Part shown: positions 11,026-22,647 of the stretch, piece after piece
Numbering within the stretch: the stretch's first letter is position 1
How the letters are laid out: each line of letters opens with the position of its first letter
Assembly: GCA_009602735.1 (NCBI GenBank)
Contig: WELA01004212.1
Span: 52,552-85,154, forward strand
Direction of reading: 5' to 3'
From: Mesotaenium endlicherianum
Taxonomy: Eukaryota; Streptophyta; Zygnematophyceae; Zygnematales; Mesotaeniaceae
Length of the DNA: 32,603 nt
Position numbers and translations under genes: made by a program
Notes under the pieces: generated by a model
What the model saw: the letters and a program-made list of their open reading frames with translations, nothing else
Told to the model about the DNA's origin: nothing
Databases searched by the model: none

Positions 11026-12775
11026 ATGAGCATTGCAGATCTGCTGGACGGAGTTGCGGAGCGCATCTTATTGTTGGCATGCGTCACTTGTGATGCCCAT
11101 AGTTGTGAAGACAAAGTCTCCATGCCACAGGTGAAGATCTTGAGTGGCGTGTGCACCAGGTGGCGCAACGCACTGCTCTCTTATTGCAAGCGCGCTTTCT
11201 GCCGCCTTGGAAGAGATGCAGATGGAGCGCTCCAGGAGTTGCGCAGTTTGAGAAATGTCACACATGTCTCGATAGATGGAGGGCCGCAGAACAAGGGTGC
11301 AGGATTACTTCTAAGGGAGCTGGCCTCCAATTTTCCTCTTCTGACGTCCTTTGATTTGACGTTGAGGGTCAGTTTCAAGGTCATGGATAACTTTGAGTTG
11401 TATGATTCACTCTCCTCGTTTCTCTCCTCCAAGACAAACATCGAGGAGCTCAATCTGGCTTTCCATACTACATGCATTTACAAATGTAGAGACAGCTGCC
11501 TCGTCTTCAAGGAGATTCTGGAGGGTCTGGACTTTGCTCCGCAGGTGAATTTAAAGAAGTTAACCCTAAACTATCGCTGCCTCAAATTTCCGTCAGAAGT
11601 CCTTCACGGCTGCTGCCTCCCTGTCAGCTCAACAATTTCACAACTGACAAGCCTTCAGGAGCTTCACATCATCAGGGTGAACTTCCTGAAGGTGCCTTTG
11701 CCCCCATGGCTGGCCACATTCCCTGCGTTTACGGGCTTGATTCTTCAGCTTGATGCCGACACACCGCCCCTGGTCGTGGATTCTATACGCTCCATGCATG
11801 ACAGGCCTCAGGGAGCTCGCCGTTTTCTGTTCTCAGGTACGTCCTTTGGCATCTGCACAATACCCACAAGATTTCTCACACGTAGTGTGAGCATCGCTGC
11901 CTTGTTTGTCATGAGTCTCACTTAGTGATGCTGTCAAATTCTGAAGCTCTTTGGAGCCCATGTCGCGCGCACTCTGATGTGAATTAAGGGCCCCTTCTGT
12001 CCCTGAGCCTCGAGCAAGTTCCTGACAAGACCTGACAAGAAGCGTTCTACGGCTCCGCTGCTTCTTTCCTCTCTGCCAGCGCAACGTCCCGGAGGTGGAC
12101 TTCGTCTCGGGGATGAGCCAGCTGACATCTTTGAAATCTTCCTGGAGTGCTGACGTTGGGCGGCTGAGCCCTACCGTCCAGAAGCTGGCAATATCTGGCA
12201 GCTTCATCCCCAGGAGTGCGAGGCTCTTGCCCCTTCTGGAGGACCTCTCGCTGACTGTCAGGACAACGCTCCAGCCCGACTATTTTGCATCCACTCACAG
12301 CCTCCGGAGGCTTCACATGACTATCGCGAAGGGGGTGGCTTGGCCCCACCTGGGGTACCTCACCCAACTCACCTCTCTGTCCCTGTCCCTGTCCATGCAT
12401 CACCACTACTTTGTGGCAGACCTAGATCTGGAGGACAAGCCCGTGTGGCACATCTGCGGGGCGCACACGCGCACGCTGCAGAATCTCTCTCTGGGCTCCT
12501 GCATGCTGCTCTCCCTTGTGGACGGCCTGCTTGCTCTGGACCGCCGCTTGGCAGTCTCGCTCTGCTGCACGTGTCAGAACAATTTCTTCGGGCCGTGGTA
12601 CAGCAGCCATGCGGAGTATGCAGCCAGCCAGAGCAGCCCCTGCCACAGGCTGCCACCTGGCGATGCCAGGCAGCTGTTCAAGGACACCAGGCGCCCCACC
12701 CCAAGGCCTTCTCCTCCCGTTCCATGTGACGTTTGCCCCTCCCGCACCTCCAGGAATGGGGGCAGGGATTCGTGA
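11026..12775 (+). CDS. F-box-like, leucine-rich protein (two exons, join uncertain)
   Basis: Exon 1 (11026 to about 11836, donor CAG|GTACGT) begins MSIADLLDGVAERILLLAC and reaches VKILSGVCTRWRNALLSY, the usual spacing of an F-box helix ending in the VC..W motif, at residues 1 to about 55. It continues with irregular leucine-rich segments such as LTSFDLTL, NIEELNLAF, NLKKLTLNY and LQELHIIRV. The second block (acceptor TCTGCCAG ending 12079, stop TGA 12773-12775) continues LRR-like: MSQLTSLKSS, LLPLLEDLSLTV, LRRLHMTI and YLTQLTSLSLSLS. By family analogy it would act as substrate adaptor of an SCF ubiquitin ligase; that is inference. The donor is phase 1 and the acceptor needs phase 0, so a microexon, another donor or a frameshift is required. 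The tail is Pro/Arg-rich and runs close to the N gap, so the true 3' end may be hidden. Confidence 0.6.
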
Positions 12776-12860
12776 AGTGTAGTTTCTTGTACCGGTGGCC
12801 TGCTCGTGGAGTTGGGGCAAGACAAGGTACTGGCAGGGAGGGCGGGGGCGGGGGAGGGGG

Positions 12861-13536
12861 NNNNNNNNNNNNNNNNNNNNNNNNNNNNNNNNNNNNNNNN
12901 NNNNNNNNNNNNNNNNNNNNNNNNNNNNNNNNNNNNNNNNNNNNNNNNNNNNNNNNNNNNNNNNNNNNNNNNNNNNNNNNNNNNNNNNNNNNNNNNNNNN
13001 NNNNNNNNNNNNNNNNNNNNNNNNNNNNNNNNNNNNNNNNNNNNNNNNNNNNNNNNNNNNNNNNNNNNNNNNNNNNNNNNNNNNNNNNNNNNNNNNNNNN
13101 NNNNNNNNNNNNNNNNNNNNNNNNNNNNNNNNNNNNNNNNNNNNNNNNNNNNNNNNNNNNNNNNNNNNNNNNNNNNNNNNNNNNNNNNNNNNNNNNNNNN
13201 NNNNNNNNNNNNNNNNNNNNNNNNNNNNNNNNNNNNNNNNNNNNNNNNNNNNNNNNNNNNNNNNNNNNNNNNNNNNNNNNNNNNNNNNNNNNNNNNNNNN
13301 NNNNNNNNNNNNNNNNNNNNNNNNNNNNNNNNNNNNNNNNNNNNNNNNNNNNNNNNNNNNNNNNNNNNNNNNNNNNNNNNNNNNNNNNNNNNNNNNNNNN
13401 NNNNNNNNNNNNNNNNNNNNNNNNNNNNNNNNNNNNNNNNNNNNNNNNNNNNNNNNNNNNNNNNNNNNNNNNNNNNNNNNNNNNNNNNNNNNNNNNNNNN
13501 NNNNNNNNNNNNNNNNNNNNNNNNNNNNNNNNNNNN
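12861..13536. other. Assembly gap (676 N)
   Basis: Unknown bases bounded on the left by a G-rich run (12838-12860) and on the right by another (13537-13561). All open frames crossing it are artefacts. The flanks suggest that sequencing failed in a G-rich tandem tract. Confidence 0.99.
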
Positions 13537-14420
13537 GGAGGGGGGAGGAGGGGGAGGGGGTGTGTGAGTGTTCGCGTGCTGGAACAAATGGAAGATGAAT
13601 AGACAAAAGCTGGGAGGCTGAAAAGACGGAGGTAGTGGAATGTGAGTGGTGGTACTGGTCGCCCTTGAAAGAGTTGAAAAGCTCATGAAGGCCGGAGAGC
13701 GGTGGCACGGGCATGAAGTTGTTGTTGTTGTCAGTAGGGACATGTCAGTAGGGACATGCACTTAGCACCTCGGTAATGTGTGAGAGCACAGGTGACAGGT
13801 CCTGAAAGGGAGGGAGGGAGCGGAAGGGGCCCTTGAGTCGAGGGGTGAGTGGGGTGAGCACATCATGCATCGAGCACCCACGCTATCCTGTATGGGCGGG
13901 CAGCCCCTCCTGCCACCTGTCCGTTGAATTGCGTCCATCACGCGTGTCTGTCACGCGCACACCCGGGCAAAGTGCTGAGTGGCCTACATCATCATCATCA
14001 TCCTATCACTGGGAATTTCGTAGGCAGCAGAAAGAGGAGGAGGAGGAGGAGAGAAAGGCGGCAGCACCAGCAGCAGTAGAAGCTGAAAGGGGTGGAAAGG
14101 AGCAGAGGGTGAGAGGGCCCTCAATATTGATGATAACTCAGTATGCCAGTGGCAGAAGGCCCATGGATCAAAAGCAGCGGCTAATCAGGTGGCAAGTTGC
14201 ATGGCTGCATTCCGCTGCAAGGGCTTTGTGAAGCCAAAATCATTAAGATAGGCTCTGTCTGGCGGGGGGCGGGAAAAAGGTGATTGCGGAAAGTCGCTGT
14301 GTTGATGATAGAAGGTGTTATTTCTCTTATGGGTCGCTCATTAGGCACCAGATGCAGGCCTCACAGGTTCACGCGACAAGTCAACAGCTCTGAAGCACAT
14401 GGAAGTCCACTACTGATGGA
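13537..14420. other. Intergenic; a CATCAT run and a Glu/Lys/Ala exon-like stretch
   Basis: No recognisable gene. A CATCATCATCAT run lies at about 13986-14001. From about 14030 to 14107 one frame reads a charged QQKEEEEEERKAAAPAAVEAE stretch, bounded by a GGCAG upstream and GGTGAG downstream. It could be the remnant of an upstream exon of the decayed duplicate that follows, but I cannot align it to the intact gene. Confidence 0.45.
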
Positions 14421-16350
14421 CTTCTCTCCTCCGCGCAAACGAGCGTGCGCTTCAGGAGCTTTCTCGACTGCGGCAGCATTTCGGAAACTCTTTGCATTCC
14501 AGTTATTGATACCCGTCTGCTCAGGCTGGAGCCGAGTGGCGCCAGCACGTAGGCCTCCCAGTCTCTGGCCGGCAGCAGCGTCGGCAGGGGCAGCAGCGAC
14601 AGCAGCAGCCCATCACTCAGGGGTGAAGAGCGGCAAGAGCTGAAGATGCAGCCGGATTGACTCCCGAGCCAACCACGGAGCGCGAGGTACTGAGGACTAT
14701 GCCGGTAGCTGCCAGGTGGTGCAGTGGCGAGAACCTTCTCTGCGAGCTCGCGGACAGCTGGCAGAGATGGACAAAGGCGTGGTGGCGGTTGCTTCTAGAA
14801 ACGCATTACCATCAGAGCCAGCAGGGCCGGGCATTGCTGTGGGCAGCGGAGACGTGGCAGCATCTGGTGGTGGACTTGATCCAGGGGGCGCTGACGCGGC
14901 ATCCGCAAGGACCTCCCTGGCTGCCGATATGGCTCAGGATGCTGCCAGCCCAGCAGCCTTGGCACCGGGCGGCAGCTGCCGCCGGCTCGTTGCCAGAGAC
15001 GCGCCAACTGGCAGAACCCTAGCAGGCTCCGCCTGCTGACTTGGAGCTGTTGCAGGAGCAGAGCCAGCTGGCGATGGGCCGTGCCCGCGTCAGCAAGCGC
15101 GAGCGTGAGCATGTGTGTGATGGACATGGAGCTGATGTTTGCGGCCAGCGCCCTTCTCCAGTGGGAGGGGAAGGGGTACGCCTACGTGGCGACGGTGGCG
15201 CCTAATAGGAGCTGCGAGCTGGACCTTTGGGGAGGCGGAGACAGAGATGGGGGGTACAGCGAGAAGGCGCCACGTGGCAACACGGTGCTTGTGCACCCAA
15301 GAGAGCGGGAGTTGTACGACGTGCTCGGCGAAGTCAGCGGATCCAGAATTGTGCAATTTGACGCGAGGTGCACATTCATCTCTCTGGCTTGAACCAGTCT
15401 GACTTACTCCCCTCCCATGTCTCGCTCTGTTGCCCCCAACTCTGCCAGAACCCGTAAGAGGAACCAGAAGGAAACAGCGGTGAGGATTTTGGGATCTGCG
15501 TTCTGCTTTTATTCTCTTTGATTCTGTTATCTTGTTCCTCCTGCTTGCCTCCAGTTTTTCTCTGGAAACTTACAACCTTTGGGCATGAGATGGAACGAGC
15601 GAGATTGCTCCAATCTCGAAGCCTACAGGTGGTGGGCACTCGTAAACTGCGGCTGCAGTTACAGCCAGGCACACAGATTGAAAGGAGGTGTTGTAGGAGA
15701 CATATATGACCGAAAGAAAGTTATATGCAGCGGGTGCCGTGCAGAAGCTTGCATTAACAACATCTTGCTGCATGGCGTTTAGGCACAACTGTTCTAAGGA
15801 TTGCAGGCAGGCTTCAGGCACAAGGTTTCTTTATTATTGGAGTAATATGGACTGAGTGCTTATGCGCATTGCTTTCTCTGGTGCGTACTGCAATTTGTGT
15901 TGCTGTGTTGCTTGTTGCTCTCGCAGGCACCTACTTTGGTATATTTGCAATTTACTTCACAGTCTGCTTTTTGCACTTGGAGGAGGGCTTGAGGGTCGAG
16001 TTTGTCAAGAAGCAGGGGAATCTCTCTGCTTCTGCCGCGTCGCAGGCGCCCACTCCTTGCGTGGGTTTGGCAGCGTCGTGATATCAGCAGGTCTCCCGGG
16101 GGCGACCTACATGAAGGTGTGCCCCGGCTGAGAGATGGCCAGGTGGCGTAGTACTAAAAGGACAAGTAGACAGATTGCAGGGGCTGCTTTGACCACACGG
16201 GCAGTCAGCACGAATCAGGCGCAAAGCTTGTCGTCTCCAGCTCTGGCTGTGCCATCAAGGAGGCCAAGTCACCCCCGATGTAGGGGTCATATATGCAGTG
16301 AGTAATGTGAGGCTGGCCAGTGATTATGAAGACTTATGTGTGTGGTCACT
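14421..16350 (+). pseudogene. Decayed segmental duplicate of the 3' third of the large conserved gene
   Basis: Three blocks match the intact gene in order. 14421 to about 14551 matches 6314-6438 (...DERALQEYL... region). About 14610-15372 matches about 7950-8740 (KMQQDYMA..., the VMDVELLF and GKGYAYVA region). About 15373-16350 matches 8741 to about 9713, covering the last intron, last exon and part of the 3' UTR. The segment between exon 6 and mid exon 7 is deleted. The frame is broken: KMQPD is followed by a stop near 14658, there is a shift around 15100-15120, and the last exon carries several stops (for example near 16131 and 16152). Because the intron is kept, this is a DNA-level duplication rather than a processed copy. 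It sits in the same orientation about 5 kb downstream of its parent, across the F-box-like gene and the gap. Confidence 0.85.
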
Positions 16351-18383
16351 GGTGTACCGTGTGAGGATAGACCCACCACTATTTACAAATTCTCGCGACT
16401 ATATAACGGTGCTGCGAGAATATATGTCAGGAGCACCAGCCGGAGTATGTGAATATGTAAACATTTTCATACATGCACATGTCTGTGTGAGGGTGTGCAC
16501 GCTCTGGGTGCATGCAAGATGTGGATATGTTCTTAGCCATCAATTGGGTACATCTGCACTAAGTTGTCTTGCGCTGCAGGCTGCCAGTGGGTGTTGAGTG
16601 ATGAGCCTATATATATTACTGTCTGCTAAGATGCTTTAAACTAGAACCTGGCAAATAAATTAGTCATTTCTAAACTCATACTTCTACCTCTCTTGCAGCT
16701 GCTTGTATTTATGATCACAAGCTGCTGACAAGCAGGGAGGTGACACCAATTTAACGCAAGCTGGCTTGCTGTTAAAGTCAAAAGCAAATGATCTCAAAAT
16801 TGAGATCGAGAGGACATCCTGTTGAAATTATAGCTGACAGGCAAGCAGTAAGTTTCAGGTTTGCTTTGTTGTCTTCACGTGCTGCTTTTCAGCACTTGTG
16901 TGTTTTCCATTTTAACAATAGTTTGAGAAAATGATTACAAGTATCGCAGGACTAGCTCGCAGTTTCACCACTCGAGGCGTACACCCTAGGATTTTGCAAG
17001 GGCACGCTTTTGTTATGGACTTTCTCTTGATCCCATGGTGCAGACATAGAATGAGCGTATCGTGAACCTCAAGAAATTGAAATGAGGAAGTAAGTAAATG
17101 CGAGGTCTTTCATGTGAGTCCCCTCCAGCCACAAGTATAGTGCATGAGAACATGCGGAGCTGCATAGAGCAGTCATGTATTGTTTCACTCATCTCCAAAC
17201 ATATTCCAAAAAAAATCTTGATGTTGATGTGTTGAAGTGGAACACCATCACATCGTGAGCATATGCTATAAATTAAGCACAAAGCACAAGGTCTTCTTTT
17301 GTCGTTCCCATGCAGTGCACTTTCAAGTATAGCAGGCTTGAGGTGAGTTCTGCAGATGGTTTTGTCCGTGGTTTTGTCCCAAGCTCAACGCTGCTTCAAC
17401 GCTGCTTCAACCGGCTTCAACCTGGCCTTCAACCAGTTTCAACGCGCTCGAGTCTTGTTCCTAGCGAGGCATCAATATATGCGCGCAGAGCGGATTCAGT
17501 GCTGGTGTCATGCAAATCGTACCGCCTTCGTACAAAGAGTGACCCCCCTATCCTCGCGTGTTGCATGTTACATATTTGTGCTGAAATTAGATCAGACGTG
17601 CTTCACTGTCGTTCTCAAAGCTGCTCAGACATGATATTCCTATTAGCTGGGTGAGATAAATTCAACTTTGAATGAAGCGTATCTCTAGAGGAATTCTACT
17701 CTCAAGCCATCTGTTGACGGGGTCAGCTTAAGGCTCTTTCTTAATTTTGCACATTTACGTTCACAATATAGCCCCCAGCCGGGATATGTTCTCGCAGTAT
17801 GCACGGTAGAAGTTCGAAGAAAGTTCTCGAGCTACACCAGTAGCGGTCGAACTCAGTCGTTTTGGAAATGGCAAGCAGTATCGTCTGCTCGTCGAATACT
17901 GCATTGTTCTGCAGCGTGGTGCAGAGCCGTACACATGGCAGGCAAACAAGCTTGGCACCTTCTTTGGCTTTTTCGGGATGCACATTTAGCAGAGGTGAGG
18001 CTTCGAAGCGTGCTTACTTAGTATGTTATAATCGGATACAAGCAGGAACCTTCCATTGCGGCCGTGCAATCTCTTCTTTAATTCCAGTCCGTGTCCAAAG
18101 TCATGCCACAGTTAAAGTTGGCCCGAACTGGCTTGGAAATTCTCTGCCAGCTCACGCTTAGGGTGTCAATGCAAGGTCTTAGCCCTAGCAGACACCATAT
18201 AAGTCGTATTACGAAGATTGTTAGATGGGCATAAGAACCTGCAACATTTCGGTGCTTCTCCTTATCTGCATGCGCTCAACAGTGGAGCCCCTAGTCTTAT
18301 GCGCAAAGGATGCAGGACTGTGCAATGTGAACATTAATTCCAAAACCAGGTTTGCACTTGTCAGGCAGCTGAAGTCCCTCAAG
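16351..18383. other. Intergenic, AT-richer; no gene recognised
   Basis: Only short open frames without known motifs on either strand. A small GCTTCAAC-type repeat at 17381-17445 is listed separately. No tRNA or rRNA signature was seen. Confidence 0.6.
17381..17445. repeat. GCTTCAAC minisatellite
   Basis: About seven imperfect copies of a (G/C)CTTCAAC unit spaced 9-11 bases apart, in otherwise non-repetitive AT-richer intergenic DNA. Confidence 0.75.
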
Positions 18384-18478
18384 TCAGGCATGTTCACCTG
18401 TGTCAGGCACATTCGCCTCCTTCAGGCACATTCGTCTTCTTCAGGCACATTCACCTACGTCAGGCACATTCGCCTTCA
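18384..18478 (+). repeat. Five 19-bp tandem repeats just upstream of the FAD oxidoreductase start
   Basis: Units start at 18384, 18403, 18422, 18441 and 18460, exactly 19 bases apart. The typical unit is TCAGGCACATTCGCCTCCT. The array ends about 65 bases before the proposed ATG at 18543, so it lies in the promoter or 5' UTR. Its even period and position make a regulatory role conceivable, but none is demonstrated. Confidence 0.85.
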
Positions 18479-18542
18479 TTGGGCCCAATCCTCTGTGCCC
18501 TCCCAGGGGTCTTTCTAGAGTAGGAGTCCAAAAGCTCACCTG

Positions 18543-19960
18543 GTGTGCGTTCGCACTTGGCCCGCATGCGCAGGAGCCCTGAGAGCCCCTCGCCCGCCTG
18601 CTGCTGCAACAAGGCGAGCCGCCAACTCGGAGCAACGACGCGGCCGCCTTGCGCGCGAGAGCACGCGGGGAAGACGCGGCGCGAGGGGCGCTGCCGTCGC
18701 AAAACTCGACGACATCGGTAAGGCTTGCGGCGTGCGTGCCTCTGAGAGGGGGAGGCAGATGGTTGGGCAGGGGACCCTTGCAACCTCTTGGAGTTGTTGC
18801 AAAAAAAAAGAGGCAAAGGTTTTGGGTGGGCTGAGGAAGAGCAGTGGGCTGGGCACCCCCCCCACAGCCTCTGGTACTCAAAACATTTGGGCTGCAGAAG
18901 TGACACAGGGGGGGTGCTGGGGCCTTGGGGTGGAGGAAGAGACCAACGGGAGCTGGGAATCCCACACCCCACACCCTCACAGCCGCTGGTACTTAATGCC
19001 GGTACATCGGGTAAGGCTTGTGCCGGGCAGCCTTACAGATGGGGGGGGGCGCTGGGGCGCTGGGGTCTGCTGGCGGTCCTGAGAAAGGGGCAGCGGTGGG
19101 CTGAGGACCCCACAAAGGCGCTGGTAGTTGATCTGCCTGTACGACTGGTGGGGGACCTCAGGCTGAGTGCAGGTCGCTGGGGCCTTGGCGCGGTCTCGGA
19201 GGAAGGTCAGCAAGCTGGGGTCTTGTGGGGGGGCTAAGGAAGACTGCCGGCTGCGTGACCTTCGGGTGGTCTCCCAGGCTGGGGTCTCGTGGGGGGCTAA
19301 GGAAGGCCAGGATGCTGGGGGCTTGGGGTGCCCTTTTAGGAAGAGCGGGGAGCAGGGTGCTGGGGACCCCGAAGAGGCTCTAATAGTAGGGTTCGGCGAT
19401 GAGCTCGCGCGCTGCCATGGCTCTAAGCTTCCGCTCTTGACTGCTCTCTCAGGGTTGCGCCCGGGTCCTGCCCGCAGCCCGGTCCGCAGCATTGCTCGTG
19501 AGCGCGCGTGAGACAGAGGGAAAAGGGAGAGGGGGGGAGGAGAGGGAGGTGGTGGTAGGGGAGGAGGGAGAAAGCGCTAGGGGGGAGAGGGCTCAAGAGG
19601 GAGAGACGGAGGGAACACAAGGTGCGAGTGAGCGCATGCAGAAGTGGAGTGCGTAAAGACATAAAGTAGCATCAGGCTCAGCTGGAGGCTTTGTGCACTG
19701 GAGGTGCTCAGGTATGAATTATAACAGCGCATGACTGCTTAGAGCTCCAAGGCACTGGGAGGGAGGGCATGGAGGGGGNGGGAGGGGGGGGCGCAATGAA
19801 GGCGAAGTTGCGGGGGCGCAGGCCCAGAAGCCAGGGCCAAGAGTAGCGCAGTCTGGGGGAGTGCTGCGGGCGCGCAAACCAACTCGCTTCCTGTCGCGTG
19901 CTCTCTCTCTCTCTCTCTCCCCCTCCCTCCCTCGTGAGCGTGCGTGCATGTGCATGCACA

Positions 19961-19998
<38 letters not shown>

Positions 19999-22616
19999 AG
20001 TGTGTGGCTGTGTGCATGCAAGTGTGCGCGCCTGTGCGCACGTGAACGTGCGTGTGTGCGTGTGTGTACATGCTGTGTTTAGAGCGTGCGTGCGCACGCG
20101 CGTGCGTGCTCATCTAAGCGTGCACGTGCGTGTGTCTGCGTGTGTGCGCGGGCGTGCGTGCTCATCTAAGCGTGCACGTGCGTGCTGATGCGTACGTGCA
20201 TCTGCGTGTGTGCGCGTGCGTGTGTGCAGAAACGGAGGTGGTGATCGTGGGCGCGGGCCTGGCGGGCCTGGCGGCCGCGCGCGCGCTCGCCCGGGCCTCC
20301 GTGCCCTTTGTCCTCCTGGAGGCCTCGGACGGCGTGGGGGGCCGCGTGCGCACAGACGCCGTGGACGGCTACTTGCTCGACCGCGGCTTCCAGATCTTCC
20401 TCACGGGTCAGCGGCTGCCTCCGCTGCTGCCACCTGGCATCTGTCTAAGGAGGCCCCTCCGCCCATGCAAATACGGGGCTGCCGTCTCGCGTGCCCACCA
20501 GCCTGCTTGGTTTTGCCTGCCCTTCTCTGGCTCTGCGTCTACTCTGTCCTGCCTCCTGCTTCTTCCTCTGCCCCTGCCTTTGCCTCTTCCTCTGCCTCTA
20601 CCTTTTCCCTCTGCTTTTTCCTGCCTCTGGCTCTGCCCGCGGCACTGCCTCTGTTTTTGCCTCTGCCTCTGCCTGTCTACCTCTATTCCTGCCACTGCCT
20701 TTGCTTTGCCTCTGCCTGTGCCCCTGGCTCTGCTTCTGCCTCAGCCTCAGCCTGCTGGCCAGGGCGCTAGCTTGCTCTTGCGTGCGCCCCTGCCGCGCGT
20801 CGCGCTACAACGCCCAAGTGTAGGAGAGCGACAGCTGGCACGTGGACGGGCCGAGGAGAGGGCTTTGCTCTCCCGCCCTCTCCCTCTGCCAGGCTGCCGG
20901 GCGTTGCAGCTGCTCTGAGGTTTTATAAGACCTTAGCAGCGTAGAGTAGAGTAGTTCCTGGAGCGGCCCTGTGGCGCGTGCTGTGCGCTTCAGCCACTCG
21001 AGGCATTTGAGTGTAGCCCGCACTGGGCGGTGCAGGGCTGCTCCTGCTCCTGTTTGCCCGCGCCTGCGCCCGTGCCTGTGCTTGTGCCTGTGCCACCGTA
21101 TGGCACCCCGGCACGAGGTCAGGATTTTGAACGGGCCTCCACAGACGCGTATGCACACACATAAACACGCACACACGCACATGTACACGCACACATGCAC
21201 ACGCACACGCACACACACACAAACTTGCACTCATGTATGCTAAAACACACATGTCTATTTCTACATATAGGTTCTTTGCGAGGGTGCGTCCTTGTCGCAC
21301 TTCGGCTCCACAGCTCCATAGGGCTGAGGAGATCAGCAGGGAGATGCAGAGGGGAGGGGCACCCCTGAAGGGCAGCCCTGGCAGGGAGGAGGGGCACACA
21401 GAGGCAGGGGACAGACAGGATGCACGCTTGAGGTACTGACACTTGTCTGTCAAATCAAGTGACGTGCCAGGGTGGTCCTGCCACTTGTTCATTATAGTGA
21501 GGCATGCCCGGGTGGCACTGACACATGCCCGTCGAGAGGTGCTCCGGGAAAGTGAGGCTGACACTTGTCCGTTGACTATCGACGTGCCGAGGGCCGGTGC
21601 TGACAGTTGCCCGTCGTCAAGGGACGTGTGCCGGGGGGTGGTGCTAACGCCTGTCCCCGCAGTGAAGCAACGTGCGGGGGGGCGGTGGTAGTGGCGGCGC
21701 GTCTCCAGGGCCGGTGGTGGTGCGTGCCGGGCGGCGGTGCTGGCACGTGGTCCCTCGGCGAGAGACGTGCCCAAGTGGTGCTGACCCCTTGCCGTGACGC
21801 GATGCTGGCGTGTGGTGGCGGGGGGTGCAGCGTACCCGGAGTGCAAGAAGGAGCTGGACTATGCGGCGCTGGACCTGAAGCCCTTCTACTCCGGCGCGCT
21901 CGTGCGCCACGCGGGCGCCTTCCACAGGTGAGCGCCGAGCCGCCTACCCCCTCCCCCCCCCAACCTGCCTGTCCGCCTGCCTGCCTGCAACTGCCTGCCT
22001 GCCTGCCTAATTGCTTGCCAGCGGCCTTGCCCCCGGTGCCTCCCTGACAGCAGCAAACCTCCTGGCTCCTGATGTGAATGCACGCAGCCCTCTCTTTCTC
22101 TGCCTGCCTGCCTGCCTGCCTGTCTGGCAGCCAGGCAGCCAGCCTGCCTGCCTGTAGGCCTGGTTTGCTGGTCTGCTGTACGTGTGTGCACGCCTGTGCG
22201 CGCGGTTGCGTTGAGGGGTGCACATGCAAAAAAAATTCCCAATCCGTGCATGTGTGCGTGCGTGCATGAGCGTGTGTGTACGTGTGAACGTGCGTGTGCC
22301 TATGCAGGGTCGCGGACCCGTTCCGCCACCTGGCGGACTCGCTGGGCACGCTGGCCAACCCCGTGGGCAGCGTGCTGGACAAGCTGCGCGTGGGCATCCT
22401 GCGGCTCCGCACGCTCAGCAAGTCGCTGGAGGCCATCCAGGCGGCGCCGGAGACGTCCATCGAGGCGCGCCTGCGGCAGGAGGGCTTCTCCGACAGCGTG
22501 AGAGAGCCATGGGAGCCTTGCTGTTTATTCAAATCTGCTGGCTGAAAAGCGCGCGCTCTTTCCTCTGTGCCTCTCTCTCTTTCTCCCCCCCCCCTCTCTC
22601 CCCGCCCCTCTCCCCC

Positions 22617-22647
<31 letters not shown>

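Noticed and set aside
12422-13761. Open frames of 250-430 codons crossing the N block
   Set aside because: They exist only because unknown bases cannot give stop codons.
17810-17830. GTTCGAA-like sequence as a tRNA T-loop
   Set aside because: No acceptor stem, D-arm or anticodon arm can be folded around it.
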